A DNA stretch of 64,000 nt, taken from Pseudomonadota bacterium. Lineage in GTDB: Bacteria > Desulfobacterota > Desulfobulbia > Desulfobulbales > JAGXFP01. The stretch lies in contig JAHJAA010000018.1 of the NCBI GenBank assembly GCA_018814305.1, positions 30,244-94,243 on the forward strand. The letters are read 5' to 3'. Below, piece after piece: positions 9,982 to 18,643 of the stretch (position 1 is the first letter of the stretch; each line of letters begins with the position of its first letter). The notes under the pieces are model-generated. The model saw nothing but the letters and a program-made list of their open reading frames with translations. It made no database searches and was not told where the DNA came from. A program made the position numbers and the translations under genes.

Positions 9982-10185
9982 ATGGATCAGACAGATATTA
10001 TCGATGGTCTCAAGGTCATTTGTATCTGTAAAGCAATCAGAAAGAAGACTGTCCTGGACCTGATCAAAGATGGCTGTCGAACGGTCGAGGAATTCCAGGA
10101 AGCAACAGGAGCGGGATCGGGCCCCTGCCAAGGCCAACGGTGTACCCCCAAAATTATCGAAATCTTTGAAAATCAAAGGGGATAA
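9982..10185 (+). CDS. BFD-like [2Fe-2S]-binding protein
   Basis: A 67-residue protein with the bacterioferritin-associated ferredoxin-like fold. It has an early C-x-C pair (I-C-I-C-K-A-I-R-K-K-T), then G-A-G-S-G-P-C-Q-G-Q-R-C near residue 46. These four cysteines are the [2Fe-2S] ligands of the Fer2_BFD family. Similar stand-alone domains regulate or donate electrons to larger enzymes, and Bfd itself releases iron from bacterioferritin. No bacterioferritin gene is in the window, so the partner is unknown. It is probably cotranscribed with the two genes before it. Confidence 0.8.
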   Translation: MDQTDIIDGLKVICICKAIRKKTVLDLIKDGCRTVEEFQEATGAGSGPCQGQRCTPKIIEIFENQRG

Positions 10186-10298
10186 GACGTTTCAAAAAAG
10201 CTGGGCGGCCTAAGACTTTGCCTACTGTTCGGGGCCCCCAACAAAGGTTTCAACCCATACCGGATAAAGCAGGCCTTTCTGCTCGGGAGGACTTTGCC

Positions 10299-11987
10299 AT
10301 GTTCTCCGCCGTTCTCAAATCAATTTTCCCCAAATACTCCCAACCCTTCATGAAGATACGCAAAAAGCAACAAAACAACCAACGTTCGCATAGCAAAAAG
10401 CAGCCATCCCCAGCTTCAGAACTTTTTGCCATAGCGCTTGAATCATGGCGGACGGGTCGCTTCGCCCCGGCAGAATCAGGCCTCAAGAGACTCCTCAAAC
10501 AATTTCCTAACCATCTTGACTCACACCACCTGCTTGCCGTCATTCTGGAGCGGAAAGGCGATCGAGTTGGAGCCATCCAACATCTTAAAACAGCAATTAC
10601 CATTAACCCGAAAGCATCCCAATGCCATGATGAATTAGCCAATATTTATTTCTCTATCGGTGAATTTAATAACGCTTTAACCCACTTTGAAATAACGAGG
10701 TCACTCGGGTACAATCAATCGAACACCAGCACCATGATCGGCCGGTGCCTCAGGGAACTGAATGACTACCAGGGGGCCCTGGAAGCACTCTCAGAGGCCA
10801 TCTCACTTGATCCCAACAACCAATTTTCCCATCTCTATCTCGGTACATGCTACCGTGAAACGGGACAACTCAATCTTGCCGAGAATGCCTACGAACAGGC
10901 GATCCGGATTGATCCTGAATTTGCCTTGGCGTACTACCTTCTCGCAACAACCGGCACGGCAGAAAATCCTGAGATATTGCTTCGAAAGATGGAAAACCTG
11001 ATCAACGGAGAATCCCAAACTGTTCAAGGGAAAATCTTTCTTGGGTTCGGTCTGGGCAAGTTATACGAGGATGCGAGGAATCCTCAGGAGTCATTTCGTT
11101 ATTATCACTTGGCCAACCAGTTGAAGCGCCAACTGATTTCCCCAGACCTGGTCTCAGTTAAATACTACTTCGATACGTTGAAACAAGTCTTTAGTGATCT
11201 TGCCCCAGGGGTAATCTGTGGACCAGACACCTCGGGCTGCACACCGATCCTGATCTTGGGCATGCCCCGATCCGGGAGTAGTCTGCTCGAACAAATCATA
11301 GCCGCCCATCCAGATGTTCATGGGGCTGGAGAATTACCGCTGCTCGAGCAGTCCTTGAATACCGCATCGTCCGACGGTCTTTATCTAAAGTTTCCCGACG
11401 ACTTTCGTTCTCTCACCTCTCAACATGGGGAAAGAATTGCCCAAAAATATCTTCTGGGCCTCCAAAAGCTGCGCCCTGGGGCGGAAAAATTTGTCATCGA
11501 CAAACTCCCCCAAAACTTCTACTTCATCGGTGCCATCCGGCGACTTCTTCCGTCTGCCAAGATCATTCATATCATAAGAAATCCGGTTGCAACCTGCTTT
11601 TCCTGTTACAAAAATTATTTTGGCCCAGGCATGCTTGAATTTACTTATGACCTTGGGGAGCTTGGGGAATATTATTTGCTGTATCGTTCACTCATGGATT
11701 TTTGGCACCTTGAAGCGGAGGAGGATATTCTTGAAGTACATTATGAGAACATCATCGCCAACCAAGCCAATGAAACCGAAAAAATCCTCAACTTTTGCGG
11801 GCTCAATTGGGATGACAGGTGCTTTGAGTTTCATCAATCCCAAAAAACCGTCCGGACCGCGAGCTTTGCCCAAGTCAGAAAACCAGTTTATGATTCTTCT
11901 CTTAACTCCTGGAATACACTCAGGAGTAAACTTGAACCATTAATTTCTGTGCTCCACAAAGGCGGAATAGATCCTGAGCTCAAGTAA
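10299..11987 (+). CDS. TPR-containing sulfotransferase
   Basis: The ATG at 10299 is chosen because GGGAGG stands eight bases upstream; an in-frame ATG at 10218 lacks such a site. The 562-residue product begins with a basic segment, then several tetratricopeptide repeats (about residues 40-240, e.g. A-L-T-H-F-E, A-L-E-A-L-S-E-A-I-S-L-D-P-N). A sulfotransferase domain follows with the 5'-phosphosulfate loop G-M-P-R-S-G-S-S-L-L-E-Q near 321-332 and the 3'-phosphate region K-I-I-H-I-I-R-N-P. Proteins of this type transfer sulfate from PAPS to protein or glycan acceptors, and the TPRs may bind the acceptor. The acceptor is unknown. The gene converges on the flagellar block. Confidence 0.85.
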   Translation: MFSAVLKSIFPKYSQPFMKIRKKQQNNQRSHSKKQPSPASELFAIALESWRTGRFAPAESGLKRLLKQFPNHLDSHHLLAVILERKGDRVGAIQHLKTAITINPKASQCHDELANIYFSIGEFNNALTHFEITRSLGYNQSNTSTMIGRCLRELNDYQGALEALSEAISLDPNNQFSHLYLGTCYRETGQLNLAENAYEQAIRIDPEFALAYYLLATTGTAENPEILLRKMENLINGESQTVQGKIFLGFGLGKLYEDARNPQESFRYYHLANQLKRQLISPDLVSVKYYFDTLKQVFSDLAPGVICGPDTSGCTPILILGMPRSGSSLLEQIIAAHPDVHGAGELPLLEQSLNTASSDGLYLKFPDDFRSLTSQHGERIAQKYLLGLQKLRPGAEKFVIDKLPQNFYFIGAIRRLLPSAKIIHIIRNPVATCFSCYKNYFGPGMLEFTYDLGELGEYYLLYRSLMDFWHLEAEEDILEVHYENIIANQANETEKILNFCGLNWDDRCFEFHQSQKTVRTASFAQVRKPVYDSSLNSWNTLRSKLEPLISVLHKGGIDPELK

Positions 11988-12067
11988 AGGCAGCCTATGA
12001 AAAAACCGTCTTTTGATGAACCATGCGTTAAGGCAACTGCTTCTTGGAGGAAATATTGATCACAAAA

Positions 12068-12102
12068 AAGAAGGAACAGGAGGGAGTCTCCGGTTCCTTC
12101 TT
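12068..12102 (-). terminator. Rho-independent terminator of the flagellar block
   Basis: The arms AAGAAGGAAC and GTTCCTTCTT pair perfectly, extended inward by GGAG/CTCC. Read on the - strand the hairpin is followed by a TTTTTT run, so it ends transcription arriving from flgE. On the + strand it may also slow read-through from the sulfotransferase gene. Confidence 0.8.
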
Positions 12103-12111
12103 ACATTTCAA

Positions 12112-12290
12112 TGAGCCTTTTGCAAAATGAACGTCGTAGCGAGATCGAGAGAAAAACATCCTATGCAAGGATGAATTATGAAATCGCCTGAAGGCGTAGC
12201 AGAGCTACGGCGAGGACGATTTCATAGTGAAGACGCCGCAGAGGGTATTTTTAGCCGATCGGAGCAGATGTTCATTTCACAAAAGGCTCA
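12112..12290. mobile_element. 179-bp MITE-like element with 21-bp terminal inverted repeats
   Basis: The left end (12112-12132) and right end (12270-12290) are inverted repeats matching at 19 of 21 bases, beginning TGAGCCTTTTG and ending CAAAAGGCTCA. The interior contains a hairpin at 12157-12173 (CATCCT/AGGATG). A larger one at 12178-12225 has arms ATGAAATCG/CGATTTCAT and an inner CGTAGC-AGA-GCTACG. There is no coding capacity. A dinucleotide AA flanks both ends and could be a target duplication, but this is weak. It lies between the flgE stop and the terminator. Confidence 0.75.
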
Positions 12291-12307
12291 AAGGAGTGCT
12301 CCTAAAT

Positions 12308-14671
12308 TTACCGCTTAATATTAATCAAATCTGCCAGCATTTCGTCGGTGGTTGAAATGATCTTGGAGTTGGCCTGGAAACCACGCTGGGTGGTGATCAG
12401 TTTTACGAACTCCGTACCGATATCCACATTGGATTGCTCAAGTGAGTTCGGCGCAATGGATCCAAGACCGTTGGTTCCCGGGGCACCGGTAACCGGAGCA
12501 CCGGATTCGGTGGTTTCGGTGTATACATTGCCACCCTCCTTGAACAACCCGGCCAGGTTGTTAAAGGTGGCCAATGCGACCTGGGCCTGTTTCAGGACCT
12601 GGCCGTTTGAGTAATGACCGGTGATTACCCCTCCTGTATCCACGGAGACCGACTGGAGAAAACCTGAGGCATAGCCGTTTTGATCCTGGAAAATAGTGGT
12701 TGAAGCGTTGGCATATTGGGACGAAGAAAGGGCCTCGTTATCAAAATTGGTACTGACCACATCACCCTGCCGACTGCCGTCCTCATACCCCTGATCGGCC
12801 AGAATGGTATCAAATGCCGTAGCCGCAGCGCCGAAGATACTCGGCATACCGGCATATGAGTCGATCTGCATGGACAGGGCACTGGTATAGGTGGAAGAGT
12901 CGCTCACCCGATCAGTCAAGACCAACCGACCAGCCTCATCGATGGAGGCCTCGGCATCGAAGGTGTTTTCTAGAAAATCGAGTAAATCCTGCACAGTACT
13001 GGGGCTCGCCGGAACATTATAGACCGAAGCAGCAACGGTGGTTCCGTCGCCTTTGACCCCGCTGAACGTGATGGCATCAACCGTTGGGGCCACCGGACCA
13101 AGTCCGCCATCGTCATAAACATTGGTCCAGTCAGATGCGGCGGCAATCGGCGGGGCCCCGCCTGCTGCAGTTGAAGAGGCTCGGCCGGTGGAAAGAACCT
13201 GCTGTTTTGAAGAGACCACATTCACCTCAGCACCCCAAGGGTTCAGCATGCCACCAGCACTGGCGTCGGTAAAATCAAAGCGGGTAATGGACAGTGCACT
13301 CGATCCGCCTTGGGCATCGGTCAACTTCAACCGGCCAGAGGGATCAATGGAAGCATTGATGCCAAAGGTTGGGATGGCATTATTCAACTGGGTCAGGAAA
13401 TCCTGGACCTTGGTCGTGGTCACCGAGGCCGGCACCGTATAGGTGAAAGTCGTGACAAAATTACCATCATGATCATAGCCTTCGATGTTGAAGATATCAC
13501 CGGTTTCCACCTTATTTCCGTTGGCGTCAAAGACATTATCCCAAACGGTTTCCGCCGTAATGTAATTGGTAGCTGATGCGCTGTTATAAGCACTGTTGTC
13601 ACTGATGATCACCTGGGTCAGATTTGTACTCTGTCCTGAATAACGAGCGCCAAGATTGAGTTCAACCTGTTGATTGGTGTTGGCACCGGTGAAGTTGGTT
13701 TCAAAGGAAAAATAGGCATCAGTCGGATTCAACACAATACGATTGGTAGCCTGGGTTGCGTCAACCGCGCCGTCGGGCGGGACGTTAAACGCGTCTATAT
13801 TCAAGATATCGCCTGAAGTACTGAAATCAACCGTCCCATACATCAAGGCCCCTGACCCTTTATGACTCTGGAAATTGTAAGTGGTGTCCGGCACATAAAT
13901 GGGTAATTCATTACTGTTTAAGCTTCTGAGATCCTCAGCCGGATCACAGGTGACCAGAAACTCCCATTGGTTATCCTTGGTGGTCCGGTCGAAGTAGACC
14001 GTGATATCATGACTGGCCCCGATGGAGTCATAGATCTTGACCGAGGTGGTGTATTCGTAATTGGTTGAATCAATGGGATCGGAAGGATTGACCGCCGCCA
14101 TGTTTCTACCGTCCCAGGCATCATAGAGTCTCAGTTCGGTGGGCTCGGTATTCTCTCTGGAGTCGACATTGATAATCACTGAGAGCTGATTCGTGGCAAC
14201 AGGAGGGGTGCTCTTGCCGAGATTGATATCACCGATGGTGCCGATCCGCTCCCCCGAAGACTTATCTAGGGCCCAGCCCTGGACAAAATAACCAGCCGGA
14301 TTCACCAGATTACCCTCTTGATCGAAACGAAATTCACCGGCCCTGGAATAGTTATCAGCTTCCGCATTATCGGGTTCCCGGAGCATGAAAAAACCCTGGC
14401 CACCGATGGCAAGATCAGTGGGAGTAGATGAGCTTTCAAATGATCCCTGGGCGAAGAGACCGTCCACTGCGCTCAAGGTAACTCCGCGCCCGACCTGGGC
14501 TGCTCCTGAGGCTGTGGAAACCGATTGGGAAAGAACATCCTGAAAGGTTGCCCGACTCGATTTAAAGGCGATGGTGTTAACGTTGGCCACGTTATCGCCG
14601 ATAACCGACATTGAATTCCCCATGGTATTCAACCCGCTGATGCTTGAATATAACGAACTTGAAATACCCAT
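12308..14671 (-). CDS. flgE: Flagellar hook protein FlgE (long form)
   Basis: A 787-residue hook protein, about twice the length of the E. coli protein. The N-terminus has the flagellar rod/hook signature (S-I-S-G-L-N-T ... N-V-A-N-V-N-T-I-A-F-K-S-S-R). The C-terminus has T-E-F-V-K-L-I-T-T-Q-R-G-F-Q-A-N-S-K and ends A-D-L-I-N-I-K-R, as expected for the D0 helices. The extra length is in the central surface domains, rich in Asn, Thr, Ser and Asp. It is the last gene of the flagellar block, below flgD, and has a strong G-G-A-G-G-type site before its ATG. Confidence 0.93.
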   Translation of the reverse strand: MGISSSLYSSISGLNTMGNSMSVIGDNVANVNTIAFKSSRATFQDVLSQSVSTASGAAQVGRGVTLSAVDGLFAQGSFESSSTPTDLAIGGQGFFMLREPDNAEADNYSRAGEFRFDQEGNLVNPAGYFVQGWALDKSSGERIGTIGDINLGKSTPPVATNQLSVIINVDSRENTEPTELRLYDAWDGRNMAAVNPSDPIDSTNYEYTTSVKIYDSIGASHDITVYFDRTTKDNQWEFLVTCDPAEDLRSLNSNELPIYVPDTTYNFQSHKGSGALMYGTVDFSTSGDILNIDAFNVPPDGAVDATQATNRIVLNPTDAYFSFETNFTGANTNQQVELNLGARYSGQSTNLTQVIISDNSAYNSASATNYITAETVWDNVFDANGNKVETGDIFNIEGYDHDGNFVTTFTYTVPASVTTTKVQDFLTQLNNAIPTFGINASIDPSGRLKLTDAQGGSSALSITRFDFTDASAGGMLNPWGAEVNVVSSKQQVLSTGRASSTAAGGAPPIAAASDWTNVYDDGGLGPVAPTVDAITFSGVKGDGTTVAASVYNVPASPSTVQDLLDFLENTFDAEASIDEAGRLVLTDRVSDSSTYTSALSMQIDSYAGMPSIFGAAATAFDTILADQGYEDGSRQGDVVSTNFDNEALSSSQYANASTTIFQDQNGYASGFLQSVSVDTGGVITGHYSNGQVLKQAQVALATFNNLAGLFKEGGNVYTETTESGAPVTGAPGTNGLGSIAPNSLEQSNVDIGTEFVKLITTQRGFQANSKIISTTDEMLADLINIKR

Positions 14672-14744
14672 ACTTACCTCCTTGAAACTGAAATTTTAAC
14701 GGTGACTACCACTGTCGTCACCAATGCGATACCAATATGCCGTC

Positions 14745-15410
14745 TCACATAACCTGCAAAACATCTCCCACCGAAATGGTGAGATATTTATCCAAAGTCA
14801 AAAGGGCCTGACCGGTATCGAAACTTAAACCAGTAACTTTTCCGGTGGTCCGATAATTAATCCCGATGGCATTTCCTTCAAGATTTAATGCCTTCACTTG
14901 ATAGATATATGGCCCATCTACCACAGCCTTCCCAGCGTTATCGTTCCCATCCCAACTCAACTCATAAGTCCCGACCGTAACCGCTCCAAGGTCAATGGTT
15001 CGAACCAGACTCCCGCTCTGATTGTATATTTCGATCCGACAGCTATCCGTCCCCTCTTCCAGGTCGAATTCAGTTGCGGTGGAAGCACCCTCATTTAACG
15101 CAACCAGATTCCCAGAAGCTTGAACGGTGTTATCCAGTAGAGAGATCAACTGAAGATTATTCTGGGAGGTTTGATATTCGAGCAATGAATCCATTGAGTC
15201 GCTCATCCTCAGAGTTGCCTCCATGCTGGAAAACTGAGCGAGCTGAGAGGACATCTCGTAGGTGTCCATTGGTTTCATGGGGTCCTGATACTGCAACTGG
15301 GTCACAAACAGTTTCAGGAAATCCTGCCGATCCAATTCTTTTTTACCCACCGGTTCAAACTGGTTCACTGCCTCCAGCATGGGTAGATTTCCGATTCCAG
15401 ATACACTCAT
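14745..15410 (-). CDS. flgD: Flagellar hook-cap protein FlgD
   Basis: A 221-residue FlgD, the scaffold that caps the growing hook and is later lost. The N-terminal region carries the family motif D-F-L-K-L-F-V-T-Q-L-Q-Y-Q-D-P-M-K-P near residue 30. The C-terminal half has the FLG D/Tudor-like beta domains with G-T-Y-E-L-S-W-D-G-N-D-N-A-G-K. It sits between fliK and flgE, a common arrangement for hook length-control and hook genes. Confidence 0.93.
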   Translation of the reverse strand: MSVSGIGNLPMLEAVNQFEPVGKKELDRQDFLKLFVTQLQYQDPMKPMDTYEMSSQLAQFSSMEATLRMSDSMDSLLEYQTSQNNLQLISLLDNTVQASGNLVALNEGASTATEFDLEEGTDSCRIEIYNQSGSLVRTIDLGAVTVGTYELSWDGNDNAGKAVVDGPYIYQVKALNLEGNAIGINYRTTGKVTGLSFDTGQALLTLDKYLTISVGDVLQVM

Positions 15411-15423
15411 TGCTTTACCCTCA

Positions 15424-17226
15424 TCATACGATCAGATTAACCCCGTCGTTTCGGTTCATTACGGCGATGTTTTTTTGATAGATTCCTTCACCATCAAATG
15501 AAGCCATTAATTCCGGGCTACCTTCATGAATCCGTTGTTGCCATGCCGATTCGAAACGACGCCAGGATTCTCCCTGCTGGTCATGATTCCCAAACGAAAC
15601 CATGCATTCTCCGAGACTGAAACCTTTCTGGGCAAGATTCTCACGAAACTGCCCCATCCCTGCTTCAAGTGCCTCTTTAACCCGATGATTTTCCATGGAG
15701 AAAGATACGGCCACATGGTCATCCTTGACCAGCAAATCGATTTTCACCTCACCCAATTCAGGTGGATTGAGTCTGATAACCAGGTGATGATCTTTTCGCT
15801 CAAGGGCATGAATAACTCCCCGGCCAACCTGATTAATCGCCTGCTGTTGTAGATCGGTCAATGTTCGTGGCAATTCGGCGTTTTTGACAGTTTCTGTAAC
15901 AACAGTCACTGCCTGATCAACCTGGGGTAGAACAAATTGCAGAGTCTGTTCCTTTGGAGCTGATTCGGTTAAAACCGATCGGGCATTTTTTTTAATGGCG
16001 GAAGAGACGATCCCATCAATTTTTTCACGAACCGTTTCTCCGAAGACTGGAGTAACCTCGCTGGAATCAAGAGCCGAAATGACGGGCTCTATAGTTTCAT
16101 CCAGGTCCATTTTTTCTCCATGGAGATCCATCAGCTTCTGCGGGACTTTAGGCTTCAGAAACAGTGGCAGTCCATCACCTTTTTCAATAGTAACCTTACG
16201 AAAATCCGGCCCAACCGTATCGACAAGTTCCTTGAAGATCCGCTCGATACTTTCTTGGACAACTGGTGACCAGCCCAGATCTTTTTCCACAAATCCTGCC
16301 TGGCTGAGCAACTCTTTAAGTCCACTAAAAAAACTTGGTAGATCAACGCGAACAAGCGTATCTTCAGCTTTAACGACAGCATTGGACAAAATACGACTCA
16401 ACTGCTCAAAATGGAATTGAGGCTGCTCACCGAGCAAATCTTCAAAAAGAAGCGGCATTGATTCTTCTGGGACACCAGCCCTGCCTAACATGGCTTGAAA
16501 TTGTTCAATATCCCATGCTGAAACGGAAATTTCAGGATTGGTGATTTCAGTGACTTCAATATTTCCCAGAGCCTTGGCATAAATCTGCAGATTGATCTCA
16601 AAATCACCATTGACTGCCTGGTCGGCCAATTCCTGAATCTGCCCGGGAGGCATTCCCATCTTTGCCAGAAAACTCTCCAGCAAAGGGAGTTCCGTTTCAG
16701 GAATCATGATCTTATTCGTTTGAGACAACCCTTCGAGATGAAAAATCAGTGTATTCAACAGGGAAGTGAGTTCCAGTTGACCGTCCGCCTCAACCACCCG
16801 ATGGATTTCCTGTCGAGCCACATCAGAGAATCCGGCGGCATCCAATAACTGCTTAAGTGAAGATTCATCGACAACGGGAATTTGCCATTCCCCGGCAGCA
16901 CTCCCTGTTTCAGCAGCTGTATCCTTTATCGTGTTCAAAAAATGCACCAGGAGTGACACCAGGGACTGTCGTTCGGCAACCGATTGATCTGAGACAAAAA
17001 TACTTGGCGAAATCGTTGGTTTATCGGCCTGCAAACCTGGGGAGGTTAATGAACCTTGACCAGAGGGGACTCCAAATAAATTCCTGGCTTGATCCTTAGC
17101 CAGTTGCGCTTCAAAATGGCCCAGGAAAGAAGAATCACTTTTATTACCAGCCATCGTTCCACCCAACTCAAGGGTAGCCTGGGTTGGCCCGAAACTGGCG
17201 ACAATCGGAGTCATCATGATCCCCAC
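15424..17226 (-). CDS. fliK: Flagellar hook-length control protein FliK
   Basis: A GTG start at 17226 is preferred: AGGAGG lies seven bases upstream, while the frame's first possible start at 17313 falls almost at the predicted transcription start. The product has about 600 residues. The N-terminal two-thirds are poorly conserved, as usual for FliK. The C-terminal Flg_hook domain (about 490-570) contains L-V-I-R-L-N-P-P-E-L-G-E-V-K-I-D, the diagnostic motif of the substrate-specificity switch region. FliK measures hook length and switches the export gate from hook to filament substrates. A sigma-54-type promoter lies about 110 bases upstream of the GTG. Confidence 0.88.
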   Translation of the reverse strand: MGIMMTPIVASFGPTQATLELGGTMAGNKSDSSFLGHFEAQLAKDQARNLFGVPSGQGSLTSPGLQADKPTISPSIFVSDQSVAERQSLVSLLVHFLNTIKDTAAETGSAAGEWQIPVVDESSLKQLLDAAGFSDVARQEIHRVVEADGQLELTSLLNTLIFHLEGLSQTNKIMIPETELPLLESFLAKMGMPPGQIQELADQAVNGDFEINLQIYAKALGNIEVTEITNPEISVSAWDIEQFQAMLGRAGVPEESMPLLFEDLLGEQPQFHFEQLSRILSNAVVKAEDTLVRVDLPSFFSGLKELLSQAGFVEKDLGWSPVVQESIERIFKELVDTVGPDFRKVTIEKGDGLPLFLKPKVPQKLMDLHGEKMDLDETIEPVISALDSSEVTPVFGETVREKIDGIVSSAIKKNARSVLTESAPKEQTLQFVLPQVDQAVTVVTETVKNAELPRTLTDLQQQAINQVGRGVIHALERKDHHLVIRLNPPELGEVKIDLLVKDDHVAVSFSMENHRVKEALEAGMGQFRENLAQKGFSLGECMVSFGNHDQQGESWRRFESAWQQRIHEGSPELMASFDGEGIYQKNIAVMNRNDGVNLIV

Positions 17227-17333
17227 AGAAGCACCTCCTAAAGACCTCATTTCATTGATCAGGTGGGGAAGCATGCTGGTTATCGGGTTTCGGGCAACCA
17301 CCCGCATCACCACCTGGGTCTGCCTGTCTTTAG

Positions 17334-17349
17334 AGCAAAAGCCATGCCA
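17334..17349 (-). promoter_or_regulatory. Sigma-54 promoter before fliK-flgD-flgE
   Basis: Read on the - strand the site is TGGCAT-GGCTT-TTGCT, a full match to the -24 GG / -12 GC pattern with correct spacing. It lies in the 367-base gap between the MotE-like gene and the fliK start and would give a leader of about 100 bases. The rest of that gap shows nothing else recognisable. Confidence 0.75.
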
Positions 17350-17593
17350 TGATCAATTTTGGGTTGGGAGGATTACGAAATGAATCCCACCGATATCCAT
17401 ACCCATCCGAACAAAACAAGAGATGAAAATTTTCGTCGGAGATCGCGATTGAGGAATAACAGGGAATTCTGAAGGGAGTTTGACTCAAGGAAAACGAATC
17501 TGCTGGGCAAGAAATTCCGTCTATATCTCAGCAAAAAATAAAAGCAGGGAAAAATCGGTCACAATCGGAAGATTCAACCGCTGGAATGGATAG

Positions 17594-18130
17594 TCACTGA
17601 CTGGCCTGACTCTTGAGATCAAGCATCCCCATGACCCGGCTGACTGAAACAGCCTGTTGCGAATCAAGTTTAGGCAATATCTTGGCAACTTCATCCGGTT
17701 TCATGGCCCCAAGAATTTCTGCGACCGTGGCGTCATCCATCTGTCCTAGAAGAGGCGCCAGTTTTGAGGGGCTCATGGTGCTGTACGTTTTAATCAAATT
17801 TTTAAAACGTTTATCCTTTGCAGCCTGAATCAGGTCAAGACTGAGTTGGACCCTCTGTTGCAAAGCCAACAGACGAGCCAATTTTTCTTCGACTTCACTA
17901 TCCAGCGTGGCAAGTTCAGCCTCTTTTGCAGTAACCGATTTTTCCCGGGCATCAAGACTTTTTCCCCACTCACCGAGTCGAGATACGGTCTCCATCTCTC
18001 CAGGTGCTACCTTGACCGGTCGATATACCATCTCACCGGCATAGAGAGAGGTATTCGTGGTACAGATCAAGCAAACGATTCCACCAATTAAAAAACCTTT
18101 CCGGCTCAACTGAAACTTCATCACGTCCAC
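17594..18130 (-). CDS. MotE-like flagellar chaperone (MgtE N-domain-like)
   Basis: A 178-residue protein with an N-terminal hydrophobic segment (signal or anchor, residues 10-30). A coiled coil at about 55-100 follows, and then a compact domain near 115-170 with S-P-S-K-L-A-P-L-L-G-Q-M-D-D and A-A-E/V-A-E-I-L-G-A-M-K-P-D-E-V-A-K-I-L, which resembles the MgtE intracellular N domain. This layout matches MotE, a periplasmic chaperone for the stator protein MotC in Rhizobiaceae, and related proteins found next to fliJ or fliK in other phyla. Its place directly after fliJ supports a flagellar role; the exact partner is unknown. Confidence 0.75.
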   Translation of the reverse strand: MDVMKFQLSRKGFLIGGIVCLICTTNTSLYAGEMVYRPVKVAPGEMETVSRLGEWGKSLDAREKSVTAKEAELATLDSEVEEKLARLLALQQRVQLSLDLIQAAKDKRFKNLIKTYSTMSPSKLAPLLGQMDDATVAEILGAMKPDEVAKILPKLDSQQAVSVSRVMGMLDLKSQASQ

Positions 18131-18144
18131 CCGTTACTCAAATT

Positions 18145-18624
18145 TCATCTCGAATTATGCAACCCGCCACCATGCTTATTACGGAGCACGGCAATTTCAT
18201 CGATCTCCTTATACTCCAAACGGATCATCTCTTTGAGATACTTCCGGTGATCCTGCTCCCTGAACTTTTCAATAACCTTTCGATCTTTGACCTTTGTTAC
18301 CAATTCAGAGCGTGCTGCTTCCACCATTTTTTCCTGGGATTGGACTCTGGTCTGCTGAATTTGAATCTGCAAATCCAATCCCTTAATTGCATCAATGAAC
18401 AGGCCAAAAATCGGCCCGCTAATCGATCCTTGCTTCCGGGAATCAAATTCCTGTGCAGTAAGCCGACGGTTGTCCTCATAATCGGCCATGAGATCTCGAT
18501 GCCCTTGCAGAATCCGCTCTTCAGCGGCAAGTTTCTGCTGCGCAAGATCCTCGAGATTTCTGCGATAGGTAAGAATGGTTTCCAACTTAAATTGATAGAC
18601 CACAACCTCACCCTCAATACTCAC
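18145..18624 (-). CDS. fliJ: Flagellar export chaperone FliJ
   Basis: A 159-residue, highly charged, almost entirely alpha-helical coiled-coil protein beginning Y-Q-F-K-L-E-T-I-L-T-Y-R-R, typical of FliJ. FliJ forms the central stalk of the flagellar export ATPase. Its position just after fliI agrees. The start is uncertain: a GTG at 18624 or another GTG at 18603 could be used, changing only seven residues. Confidence 0.85.
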   Translation of the reverse strand: MSIEGEVVVYQFKLETILTYRRNLEDLAQQKLAAEERILQGHRDLMADYEDNRRLTAQEFDSRKQGSISGPIFGLFIDAIKGLDLQIQIQQTRVQSQEKMVEAARSELVTKVKDRKVIEKFREQDHRKYLKEMIRLEYKEIDEIAVLRNKHGGGLHNSR

Positions 18625-18643
18625 CTTACTGATGACTTAAATA

